Shown: piece after piece, positions 1-8,197 of the stretch
How the letters are laid out: each line of letters starts with the position of its first letter
Position numbering within the stretch: position 1 is the stretch's first letter
DNA from: DSXF01 sp964387495
GTDB lineage: Bacteria; Chloroflexota; Anaerolineae; Anaerolineales; Villigracilaceae
DNA length: 64,000 nt
Reading direction: 5' to 3'
Assembly: GCA_964387495.1 (NCBI GenBank)
Contig: CAYLXB010000010.1
Span: 1-64,000 of the forward strand
Made by a program: the position numbers and the translations under genes
Notes under the pieces: model-generated
What the model was told of the DNA's origin: nothing
The model's input: only the letters and a program-made list of their open reading frames with translations
Database searches by the model: none

Positions 1-225
1 CAGCCCGCCGGGAATGCCGCCCGCCGCGTACCCGACGTACATGGCCAGCTGCAGGGCGTCGCTGCCGGGCAGGACGGATGAAAAGCCCACCGCCTGCACG
101 AACTGGCTCTCACTCACGAATTCCCCCACAGCCTCGTGGTACAACAGGCCCACCGAGGCCGGGCCGGAAGTGCTCAGCAGGTTGACTTTAAGGAATAGCC
201 AGAATAGTTGGAAGAGTTTTTCCAA
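1..225 (-). CDS. Chromate transporter (CHR family) protein, N-terminal part, cut by window edge
   Basis: Only the first 75 codons lie in the window; the reading frame is open to base 1. No ATG fits the frame. A TTG at 225 follows AAAGGA with a 6-nt spacer, so TTG is the likely start. The segment begins MEKLFQLFWLFLKVNLLS, followed by a G-P-A-S-V-G stretch and later LPGSDALQLAMYVGYAAGG. This follows the N-terminal pattern of CHR proteins (first membrane helix, glycine-rich turn, then a P-G-P-like turn and a second helix). Family members export chromate or move related anions; the substrate here is unknown. The usual F-x-F-G-G-G motif is replaced by LSTSGPASVG, so function may differ. Confidence 0.7.
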   Translation of the reverse strand, partial: MEKLFQLFWLFLKVNLLSTSGPASVGLLYHEAVGEFVSESQFVQAVGFSSVLPGSDALQLAMYVGYAAGGIPGGL

Positions 226-278
226 TGAATGTCCTTTGGCATGAATAATGATCCAAACCGCTTACCGGGGAGGTGAGG

Positions 279-1877
279 TCAGAGGTCCTTCACCAGGTAC
301 AATTCGCCGCGCCGGAAGCCGCGCTCCAGGTAATATTGGCGCGTGCCCACTGCTGCGATGACTGCCATGCGCCGGAAACCGCGCGCGCGTGCTATTTTAT
401 CAGCCTCTGCCAGCAAACGCGTCCCCAATCCGGTGTGCTGGGCCGCACCGCTCTGCTCCGCCCCCACCGGCAGGGACTGGCCGTAGACGTGCACTTCCCG
501 GATGATGGCCGCCCCCTCCAGGTCCGCCATGCCGGTATCCGGCGATTCCGGGCCGGGCAGGCTCAGACGCACGAAACCCGCCAGCTGGTCGTCGGCCGTG
601 TCGAAAGAGAGGAAGTGTTCCTCCGCCCCTGCTTCGGCCGGGTAGCACAGGTCATGCAGTTCCAGCCCGCCGGCCTGCACCTGCTGTCTGCGCACCTCGC
701 GGCAGCGGATGCACATGCAGCGCGTCCCGCGCCGCTCCATCTCGGCCAGCACATCCTGCCGCAGGGAGGTGCGCCGGTTGCCGGCCACCACGTGCGTGGA
801 GGGGATATCCCGGATGATGCGGTTGATACGGCAGTAGCGCGGCACCCCCGGCTTCAGGCCGGCGATCAGGGCCACCAGTTCCGCGGTGCTGTACGGAATG
901 TACTCGCCGGCCTGCCAGTACCGGTAAAGTTCGGTGTTCTCCAGGAGCTGCGTTGGGTAGATCTTGATCTCATCCGGGCAGATGCCTTCCCACAGGCGGC
1001 CGAAGTCGAGCCGGTCTGATTCGAGCGTAGAACCCAGCAGGTTGGGCATCCAGTGCAGCACGATCTTGAAACCGCCCGCCCGCAGCAGGGCCACCGCCTG
1101 GCACAATTGGGCCGTCGTATGGCCACGCTGGTTGCGGCGCAGGATCCCATCATCCAGGCTCTGGGCGCCCATCTGGACCTTGGTCACCCCCAGCCAGCGC
1201 AGCCAGCGCAGTTCCCCGGGGGTGATCTCATCCGGCCTGGTCTCGATCACCAGGCCCACGTTCCGGTGCGGGGCCGTTTCGTTCAGCCGGTGGGCCTCCA
1301 CCAGGTACTCCTGCGGGGCGGCGTTCATCGCCTCGAAGCAGCGCCGCACGAACCACTCCTGGTAATCGCGCCGGTAGGCGCTGAAGGTGCCGCCCAGGAT
1401 GAGCAGCTCGATCTTGTCGGTCGGGTGGCCCAGCGCCGCCAGTGCCTGGATGCGCGCCGCCACCTGCGCGTAAGGATCGTAGTCATGTTCCAGGCCGCGC
1501 ATCGCGCCGGGCTCGTCCGGCAGATACGACTTGGGCATGCGCACGTCCTCCGGGCAGAAGATGCATCTGCCCGGGCAGGGATAAGGCTTGGTCAGCACGG
1601 TTACCGTGGTCACCCCCGAAAGCGTGCGCACCGGCTTGAGCCGCAGGCGCTCCAGCAGGGCTGCCTCCAGCGGCTCGCCGGCAGCGGACAGTTCGCGGTA
1701 AGCCGCCACCAGCGCCGACTTGCCCAGCAGGCCGCCGCCGGGCAGGGGATGGGCGCGCAGGGCCGCCATCACCTCCACGCCGCGCCGGATCTCATCCAGT
1801 ACCTGGCGGGCCAGGGATAGTTTTTCGGGGGTCAGGGCCTTGCGGGCGCGCCACTGGCGCTGTCTTTCAGTCTCCAT
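279..1877 (-). CDS. elp3: Elp3-type tRNA uridine-34 modification enzyme (radical SAM + GNAT)
   Basis: 532 residues. The radical SAM cysteines are C101, C105 and C108 in PCPGRCIFCPE, matching the CxxxCxxC spacing of Elp3. This is followed by the Elp3-type S-Y-L-x-x-E-P-x-A-M-R and H-D-Y-D-P-Y-x-Q elements. The C-terminal third (about residues 380-532) is a GNAT acetyltransferase fold with a GLGTRLLAEADKIAR acetyl-CoA loop. Elp3 uses acetyl-CoA and SAM radical chemistry to place a carboxymethyl group on C5 of wobble uridine in tRNA. Start: ATG at 1877 with no Shine-Dalgarno sequence. The gene is divergent from the methyltransferase at 1895 with only 17 nt between the two starts, so promoters must overlap. 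Confidence in the family is high; activity is inferred. Confidence 0.9.
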   Translation of the reverse strand: METERQRQWRARKALTPEKLSLARQVLDEIRRGVEVMAALRAHPLPGGGLLGKSALVAAYRELSAAGEPLEAALLERLRLKPVRTLSGVTTVTVLTKPYPCPGRCIFCPEDVRMPKSYLPDEPGAMRGLEHDYDPYAQVAARIQALAALGHPTDKIELLILGGTFSAYRRDYQEWFVRRCFEAMNAAPQEYLVEAHRLNETAPHRNVGLVIETRPDEITPGELRWLRWLGVTKVQMGAQSLDDGILRRNQRGHTTAQLCQAVALLRAGGFKIVLHWMPNLLGSTLESDRLDFGRLWEGICPDEIKIYPTQLLENTELYRYWQAGEYIPYSTAELVALIAGLKPGVPRYCRINRIIRDIPSTHVVAGNRRTSLRQDVLAEMERRGTRCMCIRCREVRRQQVQAGGLELHDLCYPAEAGAEEHFLSFDTADDQLAGFVRLSLPGPESPDTGMADLEGAAIIREVHVYGQSLPVGAEQSGAAQHTGLGTRLLAEADKIARARGFRRMAVIAAVGTRQYYLERGFRRGELYLVKDL

Positions 1878-1881
1878 GGCG

Positions 1882-1887
1882 TATAAT
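1882..1887 (+). promoter_or_regulatory. -10 box (TATAAT) of a probable leaderless promoter
   Basis: A perfect TATAAT preceded by CG lies 7 nt before the ATG at 1895. Transcription would begin at or next to the start codon, and no ribosome binding site fits. The upstream -35 region (around 1860) is weak. Confidence 0.55.
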
Positions 1888-1894
1888 CAAGTCA

Positions 1895-2662
1895 ATGGAA
1901 TCGAGCATTGCCAACCGGTTGATGGACCTCAATCGCCAATTCTACCAGACGTTTGGGGAGGCTTTCTCCTCCACGCGCGGCGCCGTCCAGCCGGGTGTGC
2001 GCCGGATGCTGGACCAATTGCATGGCAGCGAAACGATCCTCGACCTGGGCTGCGGCAATGGCAACCTGGTGCGTGCGCTGGCTGTCCAAGGCCACCGCGC
2101 GCCCCTCGTCGGCCTGGATTTCAGCCTGCCCCTGCTCGAGGCCGCCGCTGCCGGCGCGGGCGGATTCCCGGTGCGTTTCTTCCAGGCAGACCTCACAACA
2201 GACTGGGATGCTGTGCTGCGCACACAATTATCCGGCGACCCCGCTTTCTCTGCCCTGCTTGAATCGCACTTTTCCCTCATCACCGCCTTTGCCGTCCTGC
2301 ATCACATCCCCTCCGCGGCCTTGCGCCTCGGCTTCTGCCGCCGGGCGGCAGGCTGGCTCCGGCCAGGCGGCCGCTTCATCCTGTCCAACTGGCAGTTTCT
2401 CAACAGCCCCAAACTGCGCGCCAGAATCCAGCCCTGGAGCAGCATTGGACTATCCGAGGCGCAGGTCGACCCCGGCGATGCCCTGCTCGACTGGCGCTCC
2501 GGCGGCCGGGGACTGCGTTACGTCCACTCCTTCGATCCGCCTGCCCTCGAAGAACTGGCCGGCGCCAGCGGCTTCCGCGTACTCGAGACCTTCTACTCGG
2601 ACGGCCAAGGGGGCCGCCTGGGGCTGTACCAGGTCTGGGAACTCAGCGCCCAAACAGGTTGA
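1895..2662 (+). CDS. Class I SAM-dependent methyltransferase, Trm9-like
   Basis: 255 residues with the SAM-binding motif I ILDLGCGNGNL at 48-58 and an AVLHHIPS motif. The N-terminus (N-R-x-F-Y, then F-S-S-T-R) and the C-terminal half (D-W-R, then R-Y-V-H-S-F, E-E-L, GF, and a terminal L-G-L-Y-Q-V-W-E) resemble the Trm9/ALKBH8 methyltransferase layout. Trm9 methylates the carboxymethyl group that Elp3-type enzymes add to wobble uridine. The gene shares its 17-nt upstream region with the elp3 gene, which supports a joint tRNA role. The last 20 nt overlap the end of the convergent CPBP gene. The general methyltransferase call is secure; the substrate is an inference. Confidence 0.8.
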   Translation: MESSIANRLMDLNRQFYQTFGEAFSSTRGAVQPGVRRMLDQLHGSETILDLGCGNGNLVRALAVQGHRAPLVGLDFSLPLLEAAAAGAGGFPVRFFQADLTTDWDAVLRTQLSGDPAFSALLESHFSLITAFAVLHHIPSAALRLGFCRRAAGWLRPGGRFILSNWQFLNSPKLRARIQPWSSIGLSEAQVDPGDALLDWRSGGRGLRYVHSFDPPALEELAGASGFRVLETFYSDGQGGRLGLYQVWELSAQTG

Positions 2663-3329
2663 TCAAGCCATGCACCAGCAGGGGGGCATACAATTTCTTC
2701 GTCCGCCAGCGTGCCAGGCCGATGACCAGCCCAATCATGAGCGTGGTCAGCAATTTCATCGCCAGGAAAGTCCCCCATTCCAGGCCGGGGTTGGCGGGCA
2801 TGGCCTTCAGCATATAGACATCCATATATCCCAGGTGCCACAGGCTGAACAGGACAGATATGCCCAGGTAGAGGGCCAGTCCGGCTGGTTTGCCCTTCAG
2901 GCTGTTCTCCAGTTTATTCCACGCCCAGCCGCGGAAAATCGTCTCCTCGAACAACGGCAGCACCAGCATCGAGGCCGCGTTCTGCAGAAGGATCTCTGTC
3001 CCAAACCCCAGGCTGGTCACCACCAGCGCCAGAAGGCTTCCGCCGGCAGCCACATAAAAGGTCCGTTCGCCGCGCGGCATCTCCCGCCACGGCAGTCCCA
3101 ACTCTCGCGCCGTTGGCCGGAGGACCAGCCAGACTCCCAGCCCGCAGAGCAGATAGACAGCAATATTGACCCATGCCCAATCCGCCTCCATCTGCGGCTT
3201 CCAAATCCGCCAGATCAACACCACCAGCCCCGCCCGCGCTGCCTGGATCAGCAGCAAAGCCAGCCCGATCTCCGCCAGCGGCTTCCAGAATCCACCTGCC
3301 CCCGAATTGGATGCCCGTTGTTCCGCCAT
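2643..3329 (-). CDS. CPBP (CAAX/Abi) family intramembrane glutamic endopeptidase
   Basis: 228 residues, mostly hydrophobic, with about six to seven membrane segments. The family signature is present: motif 1 EETIFRG (E128, E129, R133), motif 2 FSLWHLG with H165, and a C-terminal HGLINLFG (H220, N224). Together these form the glutamate/histidine active site of CPBP membrane proteases, which cleave prenylated proteins, process peptides or give bacteriocin self-immunity. Its substrate is not evident. It is convergent with the methyltransferase gene and overlaps its end by 20 nt. It is not in an obvious operon. Confidence 0.88.
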   Translation of the reverse strand: MAEQRASNSGAGGFWKPLAEIGLALLLIQAARAGLVVLIWRIWKPQMEADWAWVNIAVYLLCGLGVWLVLRPTARELGLPWREMPRGERTFYVAAGGSLLALVVTSLGFGTEILLQNAASMLVLPLFEETIFRGWAWNKLENSLKGKPAGLALYLGISVLFSLWHLGYMDVYMLKAMPANPGLEWGTFLAMKLLTTLMIGLVIGLARWRTKKLYAPLLVHGLINLFGR

Positions 3330-3474
3330 TCTTGCCTCCTTGATGAATGGGCAAATTCTAACCCGCCGTCCCGCCCATCAGCCCTCAGAAACTCTCAGAA
3401 AGTGTCCAAAAGGTCTGGCAAGTGCCAACCGGAGATTCTTCGCCGCCACGCAGTTCAGAATGAGCTGGCGGGAT

Positions 3475-3513
3475 AAAAAAACCGATGCCCGACAGAAGAC
3501 TGCCGGGCATCGG
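3475..3513 (-). terminator. Rho-independent terminator after the unknown gene at 3542-4555
   Basis: A perfect 10-bp stem (CCGATGCCCG at 3482-3491 with CGGGCATCGG at 3504-3513) has a 12-nt loop. On the - strand it is followed directly by a run of seven T (3481-3475), the classic intrinsic terminator layout. Confidence 0.85.
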
Positions 3514-3541
3514 CAAACAGGCCGATACGCCATCACGAACT

Positions 3542-4555
3542 TTACCGCGCCACCTTGTTCGCATCCATGATGTATTGCCACCAGTTATGGTGAATGCCGT
3601 TCTTGCGTCCCGCCACGTGCGGGACGTGCTTCAGCCACCAGGTATGGTGCAGGCGGATGTCGCCGCTGCCCCACTCCATGGCATCCACCAGCCGGGCTGC
3701 GCCGCTCAGGTCGGGGAACTTGTACCAGTTATCGCAGAAGGACAGTACTTTGCGCGGGTTGTTCCAGTCGTAATCGCGCTCACTGTTGGGAGCGTAATGG
3801 ATGCTGCCCACTTCGGCCCTGCCGGGCGTCATCTTCTCGTAGCGTGCAAAACGCAGGTACAGGTTGGCCTCCCCGCTGGTCTTCTCGAAAGTCTTGGTCA
3901 GGATCGCTTCGGCCCGGTGGCCGAAAGCCTCCAGCATCTCCCCCACCCCGCGCTCGAAGTTGAAGCCCATCACCACGAAACGCCGCGCACAGCTCTCGGT
4001 GTTCTTGAGTACCGGCGCGTTGCACCAGAAGGCGCCTGCCCCGCCCATGGTCGACTCGTACAAGCCGGCATACGGGAAAGCCAGGATCCACACCTCATCG
4101 ATCTCATTCCGTCCCACCGCCTGCAGGATGTTGAATTTCCTCAGGATGGCCTGGTAATCGATCTCCATCGGTTTGTGCGGCGGAGTAACGGCCCGCAGCA
4201 CATCCATGTACGTCTTCGGCGTGTACTGGAAGCCGTCTGCCAGCACGGGGAACTCGTGCAGGTCCACCCGCTGGACGACCTGGTAGCGCCCCATCCCCTG
4301 GCTGGACTGCAGGATATCCGCCGAAAAGCCGTCGCTGAGATCCAATGGGCGATTCCAGTTCATGGATTCGCGCAGCGTCACACCGCTGGCGGCATCCATG
4401 ACGGGGTCATAGACCAGCGCCAGTACCTTGACTGTCACCATCTGTGCCGGTTCGTCCGAGCCGTCCGGCGGGACCGAGATGGAGGGAATCACCGGCTTCA
4501 CCGGTTGGGAAGACTTGCCGATTCCAAGCAGGGATTTGATGAAATCGATCAACAT
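3542..4555 (-). CDS. Conserved-looking hypothetical protein, function unknown
   Basis: 337 residues from an ATG at 4555, which has AGGAGG 10 nt upstream; a GTG at 4585 in the same frame lacks a usable ribosome binding site. I do not recognise the family. The protein starts with a short hydrophobic stretch (MLIDFIKSLLGIG), then a proline-rich linker, then a probably soluble domain. The last third is rich in Trp and His, including HHTWWLKHVPHV and, near the end, GIHHNWWQYIMD. These repeated His-Trp pairs could form a metal or sugar-binding site. It lies 36 nt downstream of the PPM-like membrane protein gene and ends at a strong terminator, so the two are probably co-transcribed. Confidence 0.75.
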   Translation of the reverse strand: MLIDFIKSLLGIGKSSQPVKPVIPSISVPPDGSDEPAQMVTVKVLALVYDPVMDAASGVTLRESMNWNRPLDLSDGFSADILQSSQGMGRYQVVQRVDLHEFPVLADGFQYTPKTYMDVLRAVTPPHKPMEIDYQAILRKFNILQAVGRNEIDEVWILAFPYAGLYESTMGGAGAFWCNAPVLKNTESCARRFVVMGFNFERGVGEMLEAFGHRAEAILTKTFEKTSGEANLYLRFARYEKMTPGRAEVGSIHYAPNSERDYDWNNPRKVLSFCDNWYKFPDLSGAARLVDAMEWGSGDIRLHHTWWLKHVPHVAGRKNGIHHNWWQYIMDANKVAR

Positions 4556-4591
4556 GGCAGGGAAGCCTCCTGGTGCACACAGCACCTTTCA

Positions 4592-6898
4592 TCAGGGCAC
4601 ATCAACGGCAAAATAGATCCGGTCTTCGAAAGCCAGGAACAGGGTGTGGTTGGGACTCATCGTCATGGCGCTGACCGTTCCCCGTGGCAGCGGGTTATCG
4701 GAGCGTGCATGCAGCTGATTTTGTAATTCCAGCGAACGCGGGCTGAAGCGGAAGAGTACCTGGTCAATAGAATCCAACAGGATCACGGTCGAATCTGGTG
4801 GCGTGGCAAATAACATTTGCGTGAACTGGGTCTTCAGGAAGGGATTAATGCCCTGGTTGGCCGGGTGAAGGTCCACCAGAGTCGCCGGGTCCGTGCAGCG
4901 GGTCTTGATCGAATCAATCCGGTTGTACGTGCAGGTGATCAGGTAACCATCCGAGTGCAGCAGGTACAGATCGTCTCCGTTCACAGCCAGGTCGATCGCC
5001 CCCCCTACGGAAGGCACCTGCTCCCCGAAGAAGAACAGAGGCCGCTCTTCAAAAATACCATTCCTGCCCACATACACCCAGACTGCGTTCGCCCCCGCAT
5101 CCAGCACATACAGCAGGTCACCGTCGAGAGTCGCCGCGCTGACCCCGTTCCAACTCGTGTCCGGAGGCGGCAGCGGCACTGCCTGTGGATCCTGATTGGG
5201 TGCGCAGTACAGGAGGCTGCCCGCCTCATCAATGGCCATCACACTCGCCCCGGCTTCATTCCCCTTGGGCGGAGCAAAGATGTCCACCAGCGTTCCTACC
5301 TGGTAACCGCCATACGGCCCCGACCGGCACTCGAAGGATGCATCCATTTGATAGCCGCCGCTGGTCCAGAAGGAGCGCAGCACCTTGTTCGACTTCTCGT
5401 CCAGCATGTACAAGTCCATATCCGTCGCCGCCAGCCGTGTCACGCGCACGTTGCCATCCAGTTTCCCGCCGCTGATGGCTTTCTGGAAATCCAGCCGCAC
5501 GATGCCCAGCAGGCCATCCAGGCTGGCCTGCGCCTGGCTGCGCAGTGCCCGGCTCTCATCTGTCGTCCGGTGGTTTTCCACTTCCTCCAGCAGCAGCAGC
5601 GTCTTCTGCCAGGCCTCCCGCTGGCGCACCGGGTCGGTTTCGCTGGCCGCCCGCGCCGCCTCAGCCTCCGCCTGGCTGTACAGTTCCTGGTACTGCAGGC
5701 CGCTCCCAAAGCGGAAATATACCAGGCTGGCGATCGTCACCACCACCAGCGGCACGGCCACCGCCACGAAGCCCATCCACCAGGCCGGCAGACGCACAGC
5801 CGCCTCCTGCCCCTCTTCGCCCGGCAACAGGCGCGGCATCATCCTGCGCAGGCTTACACCGATCCCGCTTGTCAGCCGCCGCCAGGCGCGCATCCCATCC
5901 ACTGCCGTGCGCGCCGCCCGGCGCGTCCCCTCGCTGGGGGTGCGCCGCCGCACCCGCATCACAGTTGCTTCCGGATCCTCCCCCTCCTGCGCCCCGGGCG
6001 CCGGGAAATCCTCCACGTCGAGCGAGCGCTCGGGATGCTTGTTGATCGTGACCGTCGCCTCCACCTGAACCGGGATGGAGTACGCCGCTGGCGGGGTCTC
6101 GTTCCTGACCGACTCCAGCCCGGCTGCAGGCTGCTCCACCTGCGGCGCCTGCCCAACCGCGGGGGGCTCGGCTGGCGTGACTGCCGCAGGCTCAACCGCC
6201 GGTTCGGATCGCCCGCCCTTCAGCACCACCACCTGGCCCCGGCCGGACTGCACCTGCACCAGCACCGCGTTCGTCTCTGCTTCAGCCGCAGCCATCAGCC
6301 GCCGCCGAAGCGCATCCATCCCATCCGCTCCCTTGCTTGCAGACAGTGCCCCCTCCCACGCTGGCGGCGCCTTGCCGCATAGCAGCAGCACGTCGCCGGG
6401 CTGCAGTTCGGCCTGGGCAAAATAGGTGGTCATTGTCTGGCTCAGTCCCAGGCCGCGCCCCGAAAGAGCCGGGTCGTGGATGTGGCGCATTCCCGCCCGG
6501 CCGCTTACCATCACGTGTGTCGGCCCGCTGAGCAGCAATACCACCTGCGTGCCGCGCAACGCCCCCAGCACCAGCCAGCCAATGGCAAACTGGCCGCGCC
6601 CCGTGGTACGCAGGTTGCGCTCCAAGAGCGCCCGGTTCAGTGCATCTGCCCCGGCCCGCATGGCATGCGTCAGAGAGCCGGCGGTCTGGTAGAACTGGGC
6701 CGCCACTTGGCTGGTCATTTGCACATATTCAGCCGTTGAGAAAGTCGTATTGCCGGTCAGCACCAGGTAAACCACCAGCCGGTCCTGCTCACGCCCGCGC
6801 CCGGTACGGCGCGGCGGAGTCATCGCCAGCAGGCTGGGCAGTTCCTGGCCATTCTGCCGGTTAAGCGGAGCAATCTGCAGATCGAGAACGTTGGACAT
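4592..6898 (-). CDS. Membrane protein: degenerate PPM phosphatase-like domain, one TM helix, propeller-like outer domain
   Basis: 768 residues from ATG 6898, chosen because GAAAGG lies 5 nt upstream and the TATAAT at 6916-6921 would start the mRNA before it; an ATG at 6913 is too close to that -10 box. Residues about 1-230 look like a PP2C/PPM fold (FSTAEYVQM, G-Q-F-A-I-G-W-L, a LLLSGPTHVMVSG strand pair, then LQPGDVLLLCGKA), but the metal-binding DG and GD motifs are absent, so phosphatase activity is doubtful. A basic, Pro-rich linker follows, then a membrane helix near 373-395 (FVAVAVPLVVVTIASLVYF), a short helical segment and a C-terminal half with repeated beta-rich units resembling a propeller. 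Partner of the unknown gene at 3542-4555. Confidence 0.7.
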   Translation of the reverse strand: MSNVLDLQIAPLNRQNGQELPSLLAMTPPRRTGRGREQDRLVVYLVLTGNTTFSTAEYVQMTSQVAAQFYQTAGSLTHAMRAGADALNRALLERNLRTTGRGQFAIGWLVLGALRGTQVVLLLSGPTHVMVSGRAGMRHIHDPALSGRGLGLSQTMTTYFAQAELQPGDVLLLCGKAPPAWEGALSASKGADGMDALRRRLMAAAEAETNAVLVQVQSGRGQVVVLKGGRSEPAVEPAAVTPAEPPAVGQAPQVEQPAAGLESVRNETPPAAYSIPVQVEATVTINKHPERSLDVEDFPAPGAQEGEDPEATVMRVRRRTPSEGTRRAARTAVDGMRAWRRLTSGIGVSLRRMMPRLLPGEEGQEAAVRLPAWWMGFVAVAVPLVVVTIASLVYFRFGSGLQYQELYSQAEAEAARAASETDPVRQREAWQKTLLLLEEVENHRTTDESRALRSQAQASLDGLLGIVRLDFQKAISGGKLDGNVRVTRLAATDMDLYMLDEKSNKVLRSFWTSGGYQMDASFECRSGPYGGYQVGTLVDIFAPPKGNEAGASVMAIDEAGSLLYCAPNQDPQAVPLPPPDTSWNGVSAATLDGDLLYVLDAGANAVWVYVGRNGIFEERPLFFFGEQVPSVGGAIDLAVNGDDLYLLHSDGYLITCTYNRIDSIKTRCTDPATLVDLHPANQGINPFLKTQFTQMLFATPPDSTVILLDSIDQVLFRFSPRSLELQNQLHARSDNPLPRGTVSAMTMSPNHTLFLAFEDRIYFAVDVP

Positions 6899-6915
6899 AT
6901 TGGCCTTTCCCATTG

Positions 6916-6921
6916 ATTATA
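6916..6921 (-). promoter_or_regulatory. -10 box (CG-TATAAT) for the PPM-like membrane protein gene
   Basis: TATAAT on the - strand, 17 nt before the chosen start at 6898. It places the transcript start near 6909, upstream of the GAAAGG ribosome binding site. The GNAT gene at 6967 is divergent; TAAAAT at 6925-6930 is a possible -10 for it. Confidence 0.55.
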
Positions 6922-6966
6922 CGGTAAAATTCAACCCACCAACCAGCCTGTTATCGAAGAAACCTC

Positions 6967-7995
6967 ATGGATTTTACACTCATCACCCTTCCGCACGAAT
7001 TCGAACCCCTCGCCGCAGGCTGGAACAGCCTGCTCTCCCAAAGCATCAGCGACACTCCCTTCCTGCGTCATGAATACCTGCGCTCCTGGTGGGAAACGCG
7101 CGGCGGCGGGGAATGGCCGCAGGCCGGACTGGCCGTTGTCACCGCCCAAGCCAATGGCAGCCTGGTTGGCGCGGCGCCGCTCTTCTTCGCCTCCCACGAC
7201 TCTGCCCCCGCCCTCCTGCTGCTCGGCAGCATCGAGATCTCTGACTTCCTGGATCTGCTCGCCCGCCCCACGGACCTGGCCCCCTTCCTGCACGGCCTGC
7301 TCGACTTTCTATCCGCCCCCGGCTTCCCTCTTGCCTGGAAGGCCCTCGATCTCTACAACATCCCCGAAAACTCTCCCAGCCTGACTGCCCTGCAGGCCGA
7401 AGCCGCCGCCCGGGGCTGGAATTTCACACGCCAGGCTCTGCAGGTGGCCCCCTCCATCTCCCTCCCGGATAACTTCGAGGCCTATCTTGCCAGCCTCGAT
7501 AAAAAACAGCGTCACGAACTGCGCCGCAAGATGCGCCGCGCAGAAGAGAGCGAGCGCGGCGTACGCTGGTACATCGTTGAAGACGAAGCCGCCCTCGCCT
7601 CCGAAGTGGATGCCTTTCTGGCCCTCATGGCCAGCGACCCCCAAAAAGCTGCCTTCCTCACCCCCGCCATGCGCACCCAGATGCACCTCGCCAGCCTCGC
7701 CGCCTTCCGCGCCGGCTGGCTGCAGCTTGCCTTCCTCGAAATCGATGGACAGAAAGCCTGCGCCTACCTCAACTTCGACTACGACAACAAGGTCTGGGTC
7801 TACAACTCCGGACTCGACCGCAGCTTCATGGAACTCTCTCCTGGCTGGGTGCTGCTCGGCTACCTGCTCGAATGGGCCGTCACCCGCCGGCGCGTTGAAT
7901 TCGACTTCATGCGCGGCAGCGAAGACTACAAATACAAATTCGGCGCCAGCGACCGCCAGGTCATTCGCGCCAGGATCATGCGCCCCCTCGATTAA
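6967..7995 (+). CDS. GNAT-fold acetyltransferase, CelD/BcsL (PF13480-like) type
   Basis: 342 residues. The N-terminal part has the F-L-R-H-E-Y-L-x-x-W-W pattern of CelD-like proteins. The central part (about 165-300) carries the GNAT domain with K-K-Q-R-H-E-L-R-R-K-M-R-R, F-L-E-I-D-G and A-C-A-Y-L-N-F-D-Y. The C-terminus has DFMRGSEDYKYKFG, a typical ending. Family members N-acylate sugars or amino acids in polysaccharide or cell-surface pathways; FemAB-type relatives use aminoacyl-tRNA. The substrate cannot be told from sequence. It stands alone, divergent from the PPM-like gene, and its coding strand is notably C-rich. There is only a weak GAAGAAA ribosome binding site. Confidence 0.8.
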   Translation: MDFTLITLPHEFEPLAAGWNSLLSQSISDTPFLRHEYLRSWWETRGGGEWPQAGLAVVTAQANGSLVGAAPLFFASHDSAPALLLLGSIEISDFLDLLARPTDLAPFLHGLLDFLSAPGFPLAWKALDLYNIPENSPSLTALQAEAAARGWNFTRQALQVAPSISLPDNFEAYLASLDKKQRHELRRKMRRAEESERGVRWYIVEDEAALASEVDAFLALMASDPQKAAFLTPAMRTQMHLASLAAFRAGWLQLAFLEIDGQKACAYLNFDYDNKVWVYNSGLDRSFMELSPGWVLLGYLLEWAVTRRRVEFDFMRGSEDYKYKFGASDRQVIRARIMRPLD

Positions 7996-8141
7996 GGCGA
8001 TACTCTCCGGCGCGGTATGCAGAAAGGATCATGCCGCGCGCAGGTCGGGCATATGCTTTTTTGCCCAAAAAACAGGCGCGTTTTGTCACTCGCATCTCCC
8101 CCCTCAATCGCTGTATGATAAAGAATACAATTTGGAGCATG

Positions 8142-8172
8142 GACCCTCAGGGCTTTCCAAGCCTTCAGGGTC
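8142..8172 (+). promoter_or_regulatory. Leader hairpin before the fumarase genes
   Basis: Imperfect inverted repeat, arms of 14 nt (GACCCT plus inner GGCTT paired with AAGCC plus AGGGTC) around a short TTCC-like loop. It ends 25 nt before the fumarase alpha start and 8 nt before its GGAAGGAGA ribosome binding site. It could stabilise the mRNA or act as a control element. No known riboswitch is recognised. Confidence 0.4.
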
Positions 8173-8197
8173 TTAAAAATCCTCGGAAGGAGACCCC

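Noticed and set aside
3485..4726. A 413-codon open frame on the + strand
   Set aside because: It is a shadow of the unknown gene on the - strand, has no recognisable domain and starts inside a terminator.
8020..8080. GGGCA...TGCCC repeat followed by A-run downstream of the GNAT gene
   Set aside because: The run is A, not T, on the + strand, so it would not end the GNAT transcript; no gene on the - strand needs it.
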